Assembly: GCA_965644295.1 (NCBI GenBank)
Contig: CBFFRP010000247.1
Location: forward strand, 1-64,000
DNA: 64,000 bases
Source: Paraphysomonas bandaiensis
Lineage: Eukaryota; Chrysophyceae
Direction: 5' to 3'
Positions within the stretch are counted from its first letter, which is position 1; the number at the start of each line of letters is the position of its first letter. Below, one piece after another: positions 36,125 through 49,501 of this stretch. A program made the translations under genes and the position numbers. Below the pieces are notes generated by a model. It saw only the letters and a program-made list of their open reading frames with translations, was not told the DNA's origin and did not search any database.

Positions 36125-38153
36125 TCAGTTCCACCTTTTCGACTTGGATGCCGTGTGCATCCGTATACGGTGCATCACGCGACTGTGAAACACCGGATCT
36201 TCACTGATGGTCTCCATTGCGCGTTTATTGATACTTTGCTCTACAGGGGTCATCGCAGATGTAGCTTGCTGCTCAACGTTAATCTGCTCCAGCAATAGGT
36301 TGCCGTATTCTTGTTGTGCCATTTTCACTCTCCTACGTGCCTCTTGGAGCTCAGCTTGATACTCTTCAGCCGCTTTTTTCTCCCTCTCCATATATTCCTG
36401 GTCTCTCTCTTTCTCCTCCATCTTCAACCGTCGTCTTAGTTCTAACTGTTCCGCATTTTGTTTATTCATTAACCGTGCGCGTTCCAACTTCGCAGTCGCA
36501 TCATCTTCCTCTCGTTTCTTGTCTCGCTCTTCTTTGAGGAGCTGCTCCTTCAGTAGAAGCTCCTCAAACCGCTGCTCCTCTTCCCTACGACCTTTTCCCA
36601 CTGGGCCTTCGTTTGACCACTTCGCAACCAATTCAAGTTTTTCGACTCTCTTTTGGAAGGCATCTTGGCGTGCCTTGTCCTCAGCCTCCAGGCGGTCCGA
36701 ATACTCCTGTGCGAGACGATTGTTCTCTTCCTGCTCAGCCAGTCTCTCCCTGGCCTTACGCCTGTCATTTTCCTCGTTTTCCTCAACTATCTTCTGGTGA
36801 ATGCGCGCCTCCATATCCTTCCGATCTTGTATACGCTTCTTCTCTTGTGCGATATTCTCAGCGATGCGGGCTAGTTCATCCTGCTCTTCTTTCAGGATGC
36901 GTGCAGCCTCTTGGCGCTTTGCCTCTCTGTCTGCCTCAATCTGACGGATATTTAGGTATTAGAAAGACAAACAGTAGTTGGCTATATAGTATTGATTGTG
37001 TCAAGTAAAATAAAAAATGTCGCACACACCTGTTTTTCCCAAAGCATCCGCTCATAATCATTTTTTTCTTGCTTTTTCTTCTCCAGAACCTCTTGCTCGT
37101 GCTTGTACCTTTCAAGCTCTCCGTTCATCTGGGCAATATACTCGAGCTCTTTCTCCTTTTCTTGCTTCCGTCGCTCTTCAGCTTCCTTAACCTGCTGCGC
37201 AAGTGTGGCTGCGAGCTCCTTTTTTGTCTCAATTATCTTCTTTTTCGCCTGCGCAGTCTTGTCAGCCGCCTCAAGGGCTTGAAACATATCCAATGCTTCC
37301 CACTCAGAACCCAAAGGAAGAGGAGTCAAAGGACCACCCCTAGAGCTCGGACGACGAGATGACGCAGAGTGGGATCGATTTGAACGCTGACTACTACTGT
37401 TGTTATTATTATTATTCGAACCCCACTAGAAAAATAAGAATTAACACGATACGCGCATCAGATGTCGACTATACACACATCTTGTATGCTCAGAGGTGGA
37501 GGCTGCTGCAGCCGAGGGGTGGGATTATTGCTCTTTGATTCTTGCTCAGAAGTAGATGGGCGGTCAGCAAGAATCGCCTCTTCTAACTCATGTAAGTCTT
37601 GTGGGGTCAGGTCTCGTTTACGGGATAGCAGCAGCTCCACATGTTTAACAACACGCTTCTTCCATCGACTGTATGCATACATATATACATGTTAACACAC
37701 AGCAGTATATACATGTGTGTCTATGAATGTGCATACAGGTCTAGGCATATATGTGTGTGTGTATGTATAGGTATGTATGTATATGTGTATATATATATGT
37801 GTGTATAGACATGTGTGTGTGTATGTATAGGTATGTGTGTGTGTGTAGTCTTACGGTCCGAATTTATTCGTCATATTTTGCACCAAAATATCTCTCATTC
37901 GATTGCGTTGTGCTCGTATCTCCTCTCGTCGTTTGATTTCAAGTGCAGTTTCTTTTCTTCTCGGCTGATATCAATCACACAGTCAGACATCACATCACAT
38001 CATCATACACACATAATATACCGTTAAATAAGATGAATTCTCTGTTGATACATGACGATAAGGCACTGCACCAGGAGACATCGTTTTCTTGAGATCTGGT
38101 GTCTTGAGTAGGTTCCTCTTAACAGGACTGACTAATGCAGTCATGTCAGCCAT
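36125..38153 (-). CDS. Charged coiled-coil protein (trichohyalin/MNS1-like)
   Basis: The exons are about 38153-38022, 37965-37858, 37680-37485, 37426-37030 and 36945-36125, giving about 550 residues. The first exon starts MADMTALVSPVKRNLL. Later come a Ser/Asn-rich linker (WGSNNNNNNSSSQRS) and then about 300 residues of near-continuous Glu/Lys/Arg/Gln coiled coil (EKELEYIAQMNGELERYKHE; ERLAEQEENNRLAQEYSDRL). This resembles the trichohyalin-plectin-homology proteins of motile cilia (MNS1, CFAP53 group). Coiled-coil similarity is not specific, so the family call is tentative. Ciliary function would agree with the EML and centrin-like genes nearby. Confidence 0.6.
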
Positions 38154-38791
38154 TTCAATGAAATGATTCTGATATGTATGTAAGTCTCATACAGTAGAGT
38201 GTGATAAATTCACTGACATAAAAGAAGTGTAATGAAGTGAGAGTTTGGTGGGATTTGATTCGATTAGATGGTCACACTTCATACTTCATTCTATAGCAGT
38301 ATCCCTTCATGATATACGAAACGGCTGATAACGGAATACACTGTAGTGGGTTGTATTAATCGAGAATACAGTGTGGACTATTGGGATTTTTATGCTACCC
38401 TAAAAAAAGGTGTATATATCTAAAAATTAGGAATATTCAGGTATTGGGGATATAAAAATCCGGCATATCTGCATCTACAAAACAGGGCATCTCAGAGCTG
38501 TTAAGGCATGTATACATACATGCATGCATGCTACGAGGCGGTTGATCTGCACCATCTCTTGCATCAATAGTATCAGTATCAACTGATATTGCAGATCATG
38601 AGTGACTATTCACTCTCTCACTCCTCTCACATGCATCAGTTCATTCCTTTAGTCTATTCACAACTCATAGAATGGAAGCAGTTGACTGCAAGCCATTGAG
38701 ACCAAATCAAACGAAGAAGAAACGGCAACGAACGAATGCTAAATGAAAATGTCATCAAGTCAAATCTTTTCATGTTGGAGGTTCAATAGAT
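38154..38791. other. Intergenic, no gene seen
   Basis: There is a short stretch of ATG-containing frames (for example at 38671) with an early stop. No repeat or gene is supported. Confidence 0.4.
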
Positions 38792-40202
38792 ATGGCAAAG
38801 CACTATGCAATCAACCGCAGTGCTGTCTGTGATGTCATTGCTCGTAAACTGGAAAATGAATCCTACATATTGCTTCATGCTCATCGTCAGGCAGGGAAAA
38901 GTAGTTTGATTGCACCCGTCGTTTCGATACTATAAGATAAAAACATTCTACCAATCAGCGTTTCATTGCAAGGAATCGACGAAACAACGTTTTGGGAATC
39001 TCTATATTCGAGAATGCACGCAGTTTGTTCTGCAGAAGTCAGCACACCTTTTACGACAAGCGACGGTTTCTTGAAAACATTCGAGGCGTCTAATTTCAAC
39101 AGCCGGGTTGTGATTTTCATGGATGAGTTTGATACGATTCTAACACTTTCCACGAAACGTAACGAAATCCTATCCACTTTTCGCATGATGAAAACTGTGA
39201 ATGCAAGTACTGTGATCAAACCGTATGCTATCAGTGGAATTTTGGGTATTGGTGTGTTTCATATCACCGAGTTGGCGCTCCCAGAAAATACTGATACATC
39301 TTCACCATTCAATATAGCACAGTGTGTCCGCCTCGAACAACCTATACTTGCTGATATAAGAGTGATGTTTGAAGAATTTGGGGCCCACGTTTCCAAAGGT
39401 ATGACGGAATATTGCGATGATATATATGGGCGTACCCATGGACATCCAGGGCTTACGTCACTACTCGGTCGAATACTTCAAGAATGGGTTCATTGGAATG
39501 GCGTGAATTCCATTATGGTTGGTGGATGGGTGGCGCATAGGTGTGGAAGTCTTGTTTACGGTGAGTTGGCGCGTGAAGCATCGTTCGGGGTTTCGAAAAA
39601 GAATGGATATTTTTGTTTCTAACTATGGGAGTAGATACGGCTACGAATTGGTTGCTGATGCCACCAGGGATGAACTCTTGGCACACTATAACGACCAAGC
39701 TGTTGTGTACAAGGCGGCACTTAAACTTTCTAAAGTGTTTGTCGTCAATTTTAAATCCGAATTACCAGACGTTCGACCTGACTGGCGGTACATTGCGGAT
39801 GACCCACGTGTCAGTGCTGTGCACATTTATATTCCAAGACCCGAAAATGGCAATGAAATATTCGTATTCCACTCAAAGGACAAAAAAGAAATCAACAGCA
39901 TATCTGCAGACATTGTTCAATCTCAAAGCACTGTATTGGACCTCCTCATGACGCAGGTCTCATTAGCACCTACTCCAAACAGTGAGAATTGCGCCGCCTC
40001 CAATGCCATAGAAACAGTGTGGATGACCCTGCAAGATGAGAAGTGTTTTTATGTTTATGAAAATGATAGATCTGGTTTTGAAGCGTTTGCTAACAAGAAA
40101 GGTTTGAGATCTGCCGATCATTTGAAGTACCTTGAGGATAGTTCTTTATGCTTACCTGGAAAAAAATACTGTGAACTACTAGGTGCTTTAGACGGCTTAT
40201 AA
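38792..40202 (+). pseudogene. Crinkler-type P-loop NTPase with REase-like C-terminus, broken
   Basis: The first part encodes a STAND/AAA-like NTPase with Walker A AHRQAGKSS (near 38880) and Walker B VVIFMDEFD (near 39107). It also has the GHPGLTSLL box typical of the NTPases in Crinkler-type proteins. The C-terminal part (RYGYELVADATRDELLAHY, then HIYIPRP) resembles the restriction-endonuclease-like domain found fused to such NTPases. The gene has an in-frame stop at about 38933 and a frameshift near 39600, so it cannot make the full protein as it stands. Family members are secreted effectors or transposon-linked nucleases. No secretion signal is seen here. Confidence 0.65.
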
Positions 40203-41259
40203 CCAGCTTACCAGCTGCATTAGAATAGAACTACCGGCTTAAAACTATTAATATAAGAAGTGAGAAGATAAGAAGACAACTACTAATACTATAATGGAAT
40301 ATATAAAAGTAGACGAAGAGAACATTATCATTAATATGAAAATCGACCCTAGTATTTGTCCTTACTGCTGTAAGAACTTCATAGAATTCAAACATCAAAT
40401 AATGATAAACTCATTCGGAAATGTGGCACCTGCAACAATCTCATACAAATTACAATAAAAATTTCTCAAGCAAAAAACAAATAAATGATAGAGGACGAAA
40501 GTCTTGATTCATTTACGTCTAATTACAATAAAAATTTCTCAAGCAAAAAACAAATAAATGATAGAGGACGAAAGTCTTGATTCATTTACGTCTTCAACTT
40601 CAGCTCTATGTACTGAAACCAGGGCCGAGTGGCACGTATCATATCGTCTTTGTCCTTGTGTAAACTAGGGTTGCCACCTGTCGCTGTCCATCAATACTTT
40701 GACTGCCTGCACATGGCTGACTGAGAGAACAAATTACTTCCCTTGACTAACTTTCTATGGGAATCCATTGTGGAGGCTATTCACAAAATCACCCATCTGT
40801 CTGCTGCAGGCGAGCTCGGTACAAGTTGTGGTGAAAGCAAAACAAGAACTCGAAAATGTTCCTCTGATGAAGATATAAATCCATAGCGTTCATTGACATT
40901 GCTTTAAGAAAAGAAGTAGTCATAAATTAACAACAACAACTAGTATTGTGTTTGACAGCTTGTTGCAATCATTACTTTCTAAGCCGATATACCCTGTAGC
41001 CTGTAGGGGTCAGGGCTGCACAACAATTAATTGAATTGCAATTAAATTGCATGGAATATACGTAAGAATTGCAATTTAATTGCTCGCAGGAACGTTGATA
41101 TACCGGCTTTTATTCTTATCTTCTAAAATTAAAAATTCTTATTATTTAGCACCGAGCGCACTAGAAAAGTTTTAAGTCGTAGTTTATTCCGTGAAAGTAT
41201 AACAAACGTATTTCAAACGCCGCGTTAATAACACACCGAAAGATGAGACTCCGATCAAT
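40203..41259. other. Gap with a 73-bp direct repeat
   Basis: A perfect or near-perfect 73-bp tandem duplication lies at 40448-40520 and 40521-40593. A short frame of 54 residues (from 40294) contains a C..CC pair but has no other support. The region is otherwise non-coding. Confidence 0.6.
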
Positions 41260-43371
41260 CTATGAAGGCTTGAAGTAATTGGAAGGAACAAATGGCATCT
41301 TGGTTATCTGCAATTACACAGCATTAACATCATGTAAACAAAATTCAAATGAAAATAATACCTGGGCTGGAAGCATTTTACCTCTGACAGAGACAGCGAT
41401 GTCAGTGCCTTCCGCAGCGAACTCAGTTGACACATACCTACAACATACAAAAGTGAGCTAAACAGCTTTGGCATTAATCAATGGAGTAACATATAGGCAC
41501 GCAATATACTATGAATTCATGAATCAAATGTCTAGTATTTTACCCCATTGCAATAGCCTTCTTGATTGTTGGCCCGAATCCACCAGAAGTAACCTCTCCG
41601 ATCTTCTGTGAGCCATCAGCAGTGTATACCTCCGTATGTTCTCTGGCAGGTGCCTTCATTCCACTAATACCCACCCGTTTGCGAGACACAGGCTTCAGTT
41701 TCCCGTCAGGTTTCAAGATGTGCTCCGCACCAAGAAATCCCTATAATCGTTATGCATTATGCTTGGCGATGAAAACAGTACTGCCAAAAGATAAACATCT
41801 CCCTGTGGTTCACGCACCTGCTCAACTCTTCTCCTTGACTTGGGTCCGCCTGATCAAAACAACTGTTAGATAGTGCTTCTACGTTGATATGAATATATAC
41901 CCATAGTCCACGTGAGATTTCCCTCAACAGGGGTTATATCTTCATTAAGGTCGTTCCCATAAAGACATAGTCCTGCTTCAAGTCGTAGAGAGTCCCGTGC
42001 TCCCAAACCTGCCGGATGGACTTCAGGGGCATCCAGAAGTGCCCTACGAATACTTTAACGTCAGATGCATGCTAAGCAATGAAACATGCTCAAAAACAGA
42101 GCATTCACGGCCGTATGAAAACATGACATTGAATATTACTCACGTAGCCAACGCGGTTGCCTTATCCTCTGCTACTGATATCTCAAACCCATCCTCACCA
42201 GTATACCCGCAGCGGGTGATTCGGCAACCTGGGATACCTACACACATGTCAAAACACTATTTAACTACCAAACATCATCCACATCAGTATTGACTAGTGA
42301 CAGAGAATAGTCACCTGCAATGGCGACATCATTGATGCTGGTCATAAAAAGCATTTTATTGAGGTCAAGGGCAGGCGCTAAGCGGCTAATAACAGTTTTG
42401 GCACCATCACCCTGCACACAAGAGTGTGACATCCGTATCTCTCACATATAGCACATATAAATAAAGCACAACTGTAGCGGGTTTACACCTGAAGAGCAAG
42501 TAATTGCCGGGTATTGTCGTACTCCATTACCACATCATCAAACAAGTTCAAGTACTTGGCGAAATGGTCCATGTCTTTGTGTTTGCAAGCACCATTCACC
42601 ACCATATATCTACACATCACATGTATTACAGGTCATATATATTACTCAATGTATTGGCAGCATTCAGCGTTAAACACGTTTATTACACCACTTTGTTCAA
42701 GAGCCTATTCACGGGAAAGCGATACTTACATGTGTTTCTCACACATTGTTATAACTGTGTCATCCATAATGCCACCTTTCTCGTTCATTACAAGACTGAG
42801 TTTACACTCGCCTTTCTTTAGAGCTGCAACGTCGGCGACAACCACCTTCTCCAGGAATTTCACTGCATCCTTACCGTGCCATCTGTGCACATGTTATAAT
42901 ATATATATACCATAATAATACAAATACGTACATAATCTGACCCATATGAGAAACATCGAATAGTGATGCGCTTCCAGGGGATCGTGTGTGTGAATGCTCT
43001 GATATAGAGTAGTATTATATGATAAGGCCCGTGTAGTGATATACATATGCATCTGTATCTCTCCATGTATGTATATGTATATAGGTCGGTATGTATGTAC
43101 GTATGCATACCCTTAAGAACACCCAGCCCTTCATACTGCACTGGTAGAGAATATCCGGCAAAAGGAACCATCTGTGAGAGTGTCAGATAGTCAGTGAGAG
43201 GGATACGATCAGTGATAAGGGTGTGTGTACCTTCCCCCCTAGAGATACATGCATGTCATGCATGGCTGTCTTATGGAGCTCTTCAGATGACTCTGACGAC
43301 ATGAATCGACATAGAACACCTCTTAGAGGAAGAGGACGAGGGGGGAATATTGATCTGGTTAATGATTTCAT
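41260..43371 (-). CDS. AMT: Aminomethyltransferase (glycine cleavage T protein), mitochondrial
   Basis: This is the tetrahydrofolate-dependent T protein of the glycine cleavage system. At least eight short exons run from 43371 to 41260. The N-terminus [18 protein letters not shown] is a basic, Ser/Arg-rich mitochondrial presequence. Recognisable stretches in order are [13 protein letters not shown], the [11 protein letters not shown] block, [72 protein letters not shown] and the final [25 protein letters not shown] carries the conserved substrate-loop residues. All core motifs are present, so the gene appears functional. Confidence 0.9.
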
Positions 43372-44180
43372 GAGATCTTGATGTGTATGAGTGAGACGGG
43401 GGTGTATATGGATGTGTGTGTATATTTAGAACAATCAGCTACAGACATTCGCATATATATACACACATACATACACACGTACACATAGCTATACATACAT
43501 ACACACCTCCTCAGAGTCCAGATACTGTATAGACAGAAGTGTACTGCTGTACTGTACTGTTTATATGGTATCTACGTACACTAATACACGGATCTACAAG
43601 AGGAACATCTGGATCTGATGAGAACACTCGGTTTGTCCCATTATTATACACTTTTCACCATTCACAAAAAAGCTGACCATATGGGGGTACACGTAGAGCC
43701 CGTTTGTCCCATTTTATTCCTCTCCAAGGACGGAGAGCCTGTTTCTCCCATTTATATGCTCTAATGTACGGCACTAAAAGTTGCCACGTGTCTTCCATCT
43801 ATGAATACAGCAACTGTAGTATACAGTATGATGGTATGCATAGTGGACTCTGTACAGCATCTTCTAGTAGTTATTTTCTAGATCAATCCTCCACATACAC
43901 ATACATACACTGCTATACATCTCTATACATACATACATACGACCTCTCCATACATACACATACATGCAGACCAATCCATATCTAACGGAACTAACTCCCA
44001 TTGCTACCTATCAAAGCGAACTCATTCAACTCGTAGTTGTTTGGTATCTCTCTCTCTCTCTCTCTCTCTTAGTCCATCTGTAGTCTGCTCTTAGTGTGTG
44101 TGTACACATATATACATATACATATACATATACATCCACTAGAGGGATAAGGATACAGTAGAACAACATCATATCTCCTC
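43372..44180. other. Divergent spacer with simple repeats
   Basis: It contains short ACAT and TATACA runs (43450-43505, 43895-43975), a CT dinucleotide run (44048-44069), and three copies of a phrase like GTTTGTCCCATT (about 43632, 43703, 43740). I see no gene. Confidence 0.6.
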
Positions 44181-46000
44181 ATGCGTCAAGGGATCTGTCT
44201 CTCCTGCTATCAAATAACTCAACTAGTTGCTCTGTTGCTGCTCTCTGTAACTGGAGGAGTACACTGCGGTATGGCATCATACACACCACACGTAACATGG
44301 ACACACGCACGTGCAGCATAGTTAGTAAATGTCTGATTATTTAGCAATAGGCGTTGAGACCTTGCATCAATGTGTAGCATATACATGTATATACATACAA
44401 ATAATGTACAACTCATGGCATATACGACTCAGTTTCTAACTTATCCTGTAGATGACGGCGTGCAATCTGTCGGTAAAATCAGAGCTGCTGCAGACCTCGC
44501 CTTCTCGAAAGGTCAAACAGAAGAGTCTGCGAAACTATGGGGCAAAGTATGTATTTCTTTTGCAGGTTGTACTCTGCTTATATTTTTTTCAGGTGATTGA
44601 AGTCGAGCCAGAAAATGAGCAGAATCACTACAAGAGATTCCGAGTTCACCTTCGCCTTCAAAAGTACAAAGAGGCGATACATGATCTTAATGCAGCTTTA
44701 AAGCTTAAGCCTACATATGAACAAGCGTTATCTCAACGGGCGAAGCTCCTTCGTCGTGTCGGGAGGTGTGCAGAGTCGGAAAAAGACTTCGCCGCCCTCG
44801 AAAAGTAGGTATTCGCAGCTGTCCTTTCTTCAATAACCTCGAATATAACAGACTGAATCCAAAAAATAAGGATATTGGCATGATAAGTAGTGCGGCTTCA
44901 TGTGCACAATTGCAGTCGAAGGTGTGTTTTGTAACGGGTGTCACAACCTTATGTCATGATCTTTACATCAGGCAGAACAAGCGTACCAAGAGCGCAACTG
45001 GCAGTTGGCACGGGAGCTCTACACAGAAGTAATGAGGCACGCAGAGCTTTCTGAGGTTGTAATGCTTCGAAGGGCTTGGTGTGAATACAACATGGGAGAT
45101 CTGTACGAGGCCATTGCAGATGCCGGAAAGGTACTGAAGATCGACACCAATAGTATGGAGGCCTTAGAACTAAGGGGCACCTGCTACTACATACTCGGGG
45201 AGTTTGAGACAGCAGTGAATCATTACAGACAGGCACTCAAACTTGACCCTGAACATGCTGGGTGCAAAGCTGGGCATAAGCTCATCAAAAAAATATTAAA
45301 GAGCCGCGATCGTTTCGAGAAAGCACGAGCAGCAGAAAACAACGAGGACGCGCTAAAACACCTCAATGATATTCTGACGGCGGATCCAGAGCATCCTGTG
45401 ACAGTGCCTCAGGCTCAGCGAGATATGGCAAAGGTATATGTTGATATGAAGAACTTTCCTGAAGCGAAGAAGGTTGCGGAGATGGCTCTTCAGACCAACG
45501 AAAATGATTTAGACATGTTGAGGGTATTAGGGGACATTCACATGGCCGCTGAGGAATACGACGAGGCGGTCTATAAGTTCAAAAAGGCAGTAGAAATCGC
45601 CCAAGGAACAACAAGCCAGAGAGAAGTGGAAGAAGAATTGCGTAAGGCTGAAGCTGCGCTTAAACAGAGCAAACAAAAGGACTACTATAAGATTTTGGGA
45701 GTGGCGAGGAATGCCAAACTCAAGGTAATCAAGAAGGCATATAGAGAACAAGCGCTGGCATGGCATCCGGACAAACACACAGGAGAGGAGGAGAAGGAGA
45801 AAGCAGAGAAACAATTCCAGTTGGTAGCAGAGGCGTACGAAGTATTGAGTGACGACGAAATGCGTCGCAAGTATGACAGAGGAGAAGATGTCTTTGAGAA
45901 CCAAGGAGGGGGTGGGCCCCAACATAGAGGCTTCAACCCTTTTCAACACTTCAGACATGGTGGAGGACACCAGCAGCATTTCAACTTTCACTTCGGGTAG
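44181..46000 (+). CDS. ER-lumen TPR-DnaJ co-chaperone (DNAJC3/p58IPK type)
   Basis: Exon 1 (44181-44268) encodes a signal peptide (basic MRQGICLS, then [17 protein letters not shown]). The next exons (about 44452-44548, 44594-44807, then 44972-46000) encode tandem TPRs ([53 protein letters not shown]). A J domain follows ([18 protein letters not shown] in [24 protein letters not shown]). The C-terminus is Gly/His-rich and ends FNFHFG, as in DNAJC3. There is no KDEL-type retrieval signal. The family binds unfolded proteins and hands them to BiP. All J-domain essentials are intact. Confidence 0.88.
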
Positions 46001-46660
46001 TTAAATAGGCGTAGTGGTCGGTGATAGATGATCGTAATATACAGAGTATATGTGGCCGTGCTACGGAATACATGCAGTACGTCTGTTGACACACTCGGCT
46101 AGGTAGCAAGTAAAGTACTAATTCAAGCGTATGCTTCAAGATCGAATTCTTGAATTGAAATATGAGTTGAAAAGCTAACACTAAACCAGAAAAACAGAAA
46201 AACAATTCACAGTTAGCTGATATCTGATATTATAAATATTATCCTATTAGTACAGATAAAGAAGGTAAATGCTACTCCCAAATGTAGCCCATTTATTTAT
46301 CTGTACAGCCATTTTTATCAATAGTTGACAATGCAATACTAATTCCGTGAATGACTCTGCACAGTCAGCTGTATATACGTACAAACTGTGGAGAGTGTGT
46401 GCTGTTTGTGATACATAATTCATCAGAATTAAAGGATTCCTTATACCCTTATCGGCTGAAGTGTTCAGTGTGTACTGCATGATTGTTAAGATTACATAGA
46501 GAGATATAGCGGCTCTCTGTGTGTGTTGTATGAGCCAATCGACACCGACAGTCTCACTTATATCTTATTAAGAGGCATGCTCAGCCTATATCAGCACTCG
46601 CACGGGTATAAGGGTCATATACAGGCTATCCATTCCTTCTTTTGACCCTCTTCTGTAGTC
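46001..46660. other. Intergenic, no gene seen
   Basis: No feature recognised. Confidence 0.4.
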
Positions 46661-47250
46661 ATGAGCTCACACTCTCCTTATATATGCATATACATGCATA
46701 TATGCACATGGATCTCTCTATATGTATACATATACAGCGAGTGGCCCTCTGTCCATACAGTGACAACATCACAGATCAGACAACTGAATGAATCGGTGCA
46801 CCATAGTGTTTATTCTCCCATATGTGGACTATTCAGAGACCTCACTAACCTGCATGAGTCCCTTAAGATATCTATGAGCAGTGTCTTACAGATATCTAGT
46901 ATGTATATAGAATACACTCTAGATATCCCGGATATTAGGAATAGAAAGAGAGAATTTTATAAAAATCCAGGTTTTTTGTATCTTGTAAATACCATGCTGT
47001 AGGGCGAGAATGTTCTGGCTGCTGTATATAGAGACTTGTTCGATCTGCTGATGGTGAGTGAAGTATAAGGGGTAGTGTGTGGTTCGGAGGAAGGGAGTTG
47101 TGTATGTATGTGTGTATGTAGTGTATGCAGGGGGATGTAGGAGATGGAGGTGGTGTGTGTAGGTGTCTGTCTCTATGTATGTATGCATATGTATGGGAGG
47201 TGATGCATGTATATGTATGTATGTACCATATACACACACACTCCTAGAGG
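46661..47250 (+). CDS. Possible small multi-exon gene, unrecognised
   Basis: Coding-like sequence with helical character appears in two pieces: RQLNESVHHSVYSPICGLF and NLHESLKISMSSVLQ (about 46775-46890), and GENVLAAVYRDLFDLLM (about 47003-47053). The second is bounded by AG and a good GTGAGT donor. The gap between would be an intron. The first exon and the end are unclear, and the 3' side runs close to the CCT3 start at 47355. I cannot name a family. Confidence 0.3.
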
Positions 47251-47354
47251 CCTCCAGCACTCCTCCATATACACACTCTATTCCACATCCGGTTTATCAG
47301 TGAACCCTCTACATCTTCTCATATCAGATCTATTAATCCCCCCACTCAGATAGT

Positions 47355-49501
47355 ATGCAGGCTCCCGTAATGGTGTTAAGTAAGTCTCTCATACACACAC
47401 TCACTCTGACTGTCTGTCTGTATGTATGTATATACGGGGAGGCAGTTAATTATATCATCAAATAGATGTGATTTATAGTAATGTATGTGTGTAGACACCA
47501 ACACACAGAGAGAGACTGGAAGGACAGCTCAGGTTAATAATATCAACGCAGCCAAAGTAAGCAGACCCTCGTGCCTCTACGTATATGCGTGTGTAGATAC
47601 ATGCGTATATATATGTAGATAGATATGTGTGTATGTATGTGGAGAGGTGCTTAACATGTGGCGTATAGGCGGTGTCTGATATTATTAGAACAACACTCGG
47701 ACCGAGATCAATGCTGAAGATGCTTCTTGATCCAATGGGCGGCATTGTTATGACGAATGACGGCAACTGCATATTGCGTGAAGTAGATGTTAGTCACCCC
47801 GCTGCTAAGAGCATGATTGAGCTTTCAAGAGCCCAGGACGAGGAAGTAGGAGACGGGACCACCTCCGTGATTATTTTAAGTAGGCAGTGTGACAGCGTTT
47901 ACATACGCACAATAACTGATTTTTGTAGGCGGAGAGATTTTGTCCCTTGCTGAACCCCTTCTGCAGAGGAATTTTCATCCTACTGTTATCGTAAATGGCT
48001 ATTCAAAGGCTCTTGTAAAGGCACTGGAGGTATTGAAACAAATTAGCCGTAAGGTCAATATTGACGACAAGGAGGACCTCAAGCAGCTCGTAATGTCCGC
48101 CATCGGCACCAAATTTTCTTCTCGGTGGGGCGAGCAGATGGTCAACATGGCCATATCTGCCGTGCTCAAGGTAGTCCAGCGCAGAGGAGATTACACTGAG
48201 GTTGACGTCAAGAGATATGTACGCGTCGAAAAAATTCCGGGTGGTGACTTGTCGGAGTGCTGTGTCTTGGACGGCGTGATGTTCAACAAAGATGTGACTC
48301 ACGCCAAGATGCGCCGTCGCATTGAAAATCCCCGCATTCTGCTTCTGGACTGCCCGTTGGAGTACAAGAAGGGAGAAAGCCAAACCAATGTAGAAATCTC
48401 ATCTGATGAGGATTTCAATGCACTCCTGAAGCAAGAAGAGGAGTATATCGAGCAGATGTGTGCGCAGATTGTTGCCTTCCACCCAGATATTGTCATCACA
48501 GAGAAGGGAGTATCCGACCTTGCACAGCACTACCTCCTGAAGGCCGGCATTACTGCATTCCGCCGGCTGCGTAAGACGGACAACAATCGTGTAGCCAGAG
48601 CGACTGGCGCTACAATTGTAAACCGTGCTGACGAGATCCAAGAGAGCGATATCGGCACTCGTTGCGGCCTATTCGAAGTGCGCAAAATCGGAGATGAGTA
48701 AGTACCTTTCCCTATATATTATTATGCCTGCAAATACCAGTAGATATTTATTTACACATCACCATGTGTGTATATATCGTATATTGAGAATATGTATGAA
48801 ATACCTGTGTATTATGAGGGGGCGGGGATGATGTGGAGCGCTCTGCCATAAGTGAGCATAACTTTCGTTCTACATAGTGTCAGTGCTGATAGTTAATACT
48901 ACTGACTCGCCTCCCATCTCTAATTATATTGTAAATATGATTTGTCTTGCTTCATTTCGGAACCCTCTTATTTAAAATATATAGATACTTTACCTTCCTG
49001 GAGAAATGCACTGATGCCAAGGCCTGCACTGTACTGCTTCGTGGCGGCTCCAAGGATGTACTAAACGAGATCGAGAGAAACTTGGCAGATGCTATGCAGA
49101 TTGTCCGAAATGCTGTCTTCGATAACCGCTTGGTGCCAGGCGGAGGGGCCACTGAACTTGCAATCGCTCATGCGATCTCAAAATCCGTGGATGATGTGGA
49201 GGGAATTGCGAAGTGGCCATACGCTGCTATCGCGACTGCATTGGAGGTTATTCCTCGCACTCTAGCTGAGAACTGTGGCGCGAACGTAATTCGACTATTG
49301 ACTGACCTGCGCACTAAGCACTCCGAGGGAGCCCATACTTGGGGAGTTAATGGCACCACAGGTGAAATGGCGGACATGACTCAATTGGGCATATGGGAGC
49401 CCTACTGTGTTAAGTCTCAGACTCTCAAGACTGCAATCGAGAGCGCATGTTTGATTTTGCGCATTGATGATGTTGTCTCTGGGACGAGAAAGAAGAAGTG
49501 A
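47355..49501 (+). CDS. CCT3: Chaperonin CCT/TRiC subunit gamma
   Basis: One of eight subunits of the cytosolic chaperonin that folds actin and tubulin. The exons are about 47355-47380, 47499-47560, 47672-47879, 47929-48697 and 48985-49501. Seen motifs are NINAAK, LGPRSMLKMLLDPMGGI, VMTNDGNCILREVDV, DEEVGDGTTSVIIL (ATP site with GDGTT), VITEKGVSDLAQHYL, RKTDNNRVARATGA, LRGGSKDVLNEIERNL, VPGGGATELA, WGVNGTTGEMADM and LRIDDVVSGTRKKK. RVEKIPGG and KKGESQTNVEI identify the gamma subunit. Intact; the short first exon is chosen because its ATG and donor restore the N-terminal frame. Confidence 0.92.
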
